DNA of 64,000 nucleotides. Source: Chryseobacterium sp. ON_d1 (GTDB taxonomy: Bacteria; Bacteroidota; Bacteroidia; Flavobacteriales; Weeksellaceae). The stretch lies in NCBI RefSeq assembly GCF_006829085.1, contig NZ_BJTC01000006.1:62001-126000 (forward strand), read 5' to 3'. The notes beneath the pieces are model-generated. The model was not told the origin of the DNA, did not search any database, and saw nothing but the letters and a program-made list of their open reading frames with translations. Positions 63,469 through 64,000 of this stretch are shown piece by piece (positions within the stretch are counted from its first letter, which is position 1; each line of letters begins with the position of its first letter). The position numbers and the translations under genes were made by a program.

Positions 63469-63489
63469 TATATAATATACTAAAAAAAC

Positions 63490-63522
63490 AAATGCTCTGA
63501 CAGCAGTCGTCAGAGCATTTTT
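63490..63522 (+). terminator. terminator after panC
   Basis: AAATGCTCTGAC and GTCAGAGCATTT form a 12-bp stem around an AGCAGTC loop, followed by T. It begins 21 bases after the stop. Confidence 0.92.
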
Positions 63523-63568
63523 ATTTAGGATAATTCTTATAGTCTTATTTTCAGCATTGATACAAAAA

Positions 63569-63596
63569 TCAAAGGCCTCCTGTAGGAAGCCTTTGA
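63569..63596 (-). terminator. terminator of the tRNA cluster
   Basis: On the minus strand TCAAAGGCTTCC pairs with GGAGGCCTTTGA (one G-T pair) around TACA and is followed by TTTTTG. It lies about 55 bases after the last tRNA-Lys. Confidence 0.85.
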
Positions 63597-63650
63597 AACA
63601 CCAAATCACAAAATATTAATATGAAAAAAATTTACTTTTCAGTAAACTTG

Positions 63651-63723
63651 TGACCCGGCTGGGATTCGAACCCAGGACCCATACATTAAAAGTGTATTGC
63701 TCTACCAGCTGAGCTACCGAGTC
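63651..63723 (-). tRNA. tRNA-Lys (TTT anticodon)
   Basis: The 73-base cloverleaf has acceptor stem GACTCGG/CCGGGTC (one G-T pair), D arm AGCTCAGCTGGTAGAGC, an anticodon loop CTTTTAA with TTT, T arm CTGGGTTCGAATCCCAG and discriminator A. CCA is not encoded. It is identical in sequence to the tRNA-Lys at 63895-63967. Confidence 0.98.
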
Positions 63724-63776
63724 GGCCACAATTAAATGAAATAAATTTCAATATTAATTATAAATTTTCTTTGCAG

Positions 63777-63859
63777 TGCCTGCGACTGGACTCGAACCAG
63801 CACATCCTTAGGAAACCACCCCCTCAAGATGGCGTGTCTACCAATTTCACCACGCAGGC
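63777..63859 (-). tRNA. tRNA-Leu (GAG anticodon)
   Basis: The 83-base class II tRNA has acceptor stem GCCTGCG/CGCAGGC, anticodon stem CCATC/GGTGG with loop TTGAGGG, giving the anticodon GAG, a long variable arm, and T arm CTGGTTCGAGTCCAG. Discriminator A; CCA not encoded. It lies between two identical tRNA-Lys genes. Confidence 0.96.
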
Positions 63860-63894
63860 AATAAAATCACAAATCAAGTAATTTTTATTGCTAG

Positions 63895-63967
63895 TGACCC
63901 GGCTGGGATTCGAACCCAGGACCCATACATTAAAAGTGTATTGCTCTACCAGCTGAGCTACCGAGTC
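63895..63967 (-). tRNA. tRNA-Lys (TTT anticodon), second copy
   Basis: This is a 73-base gene with the same sequence as the tRNA-Lys at 63651-63723, including the TTT anticodon and discriminator A. The cluster may continue beyond the window. Confidence 0.98.
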
Positions 63968-64000
63968 GGCCACTTATTATAACAAGTTTTCATTTAAGTA

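Noticed and set aside
1..64000. CRISPR array or rRNA operon
   Set aside because: No regularly spaced direct repeats and no rRNA-like sequence were seen in the window.

Overview
The window is chromosomal DNA of a Flavobacteriia member, most likely Chryseobacterium or a close relative. The evidence is the low G+C content, the gliding/type IX secretion operon gldK-gldL-gldM-gldN, a T9SS C-terminal sorting domain, the weakness of Shine-Dalgarno sequences, a textbook Bacteroidota promoter (TTTG-N19-TAnnTTTG) in front of a tRNA gene, DUF4270 and DUF6443-type Rhs proteins, and a grasp-with-spasm RiPP locus. The genus call is inference from protein style; no database was searched.

Layout. 1-4.8 kb: the 3' part of a transketolase gene, then a minus-strand cluster of small membrane, DMP19-like, DUF4303, DUF3829-lipoprotein and DUF4870 genes. 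4.9-10.7 kb: a TPR/coiled-coil/HTH membrane regulator followed by a RiPP locus (precursor peptide, DUF6624-like lipoprotein, ATP-grasp ligase GwsG, a coupled 60-codon gene, SPASM protein GwsS). 10.7-20.6 kb: housekeeping genes (Lrp/AsnC regulator, TamB-like translocation protein, TsaD, RsmE, TrmH, asparaginase, tRNA-Ser). 20.7-30.7 kb: two unrecognised or weakly recognised proteins, a TonB-dependent receptor, a DUF2490 protein, an M20 peptidase, an azoreductase and methionine aminopeptidase.

30.9-43.5 kb is the most interesting region: a polymorphic-toxin island read on the minus strand. A T9SS-sorted propeller protein, an 897-residue YD-repeat partner and a 1194-residue Rhs protein are followed by an immunity-like exported protein, a displaced Rhs tip with its own immunity-like protein, a decayed tip remnant with a third such protein, a fourth protein without a tip, a 30-bp perfect inverted repeat and a broken Rhs core copy. 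The four small exported proteins are paralogues, and the two intact tips share a HE..GH-containing domain that looks like a metallopeptidase. I do not recognise this tip/immunity pair as a named family.

44-50.3 kb: an RND efflux operon (adaptor, pump, outer-membrane factor). 50.9-53.2 kb: MliC-like and META-domain lipoproteins, a SemiSWEET transporter and an FAD oxidoreductase. 53.2-62.5 kb: gldN-M-L-K, glmS, a DUF4270 lipoprotein and a half-length GT5 glycogen-synthase-like protein, all on the minus strand, then panC on the plus strand. The window ends in a minus-strand tRNA cluster, Lys-Leu-Lys.

The T9SS core genes here could provide the export route for the T9SS-tagged first protein of the Rhs operon; the other Rhs-locus proteins carry Sec-type signal peptides. 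No rRNA, CRISPR array or transposase gene was seen.
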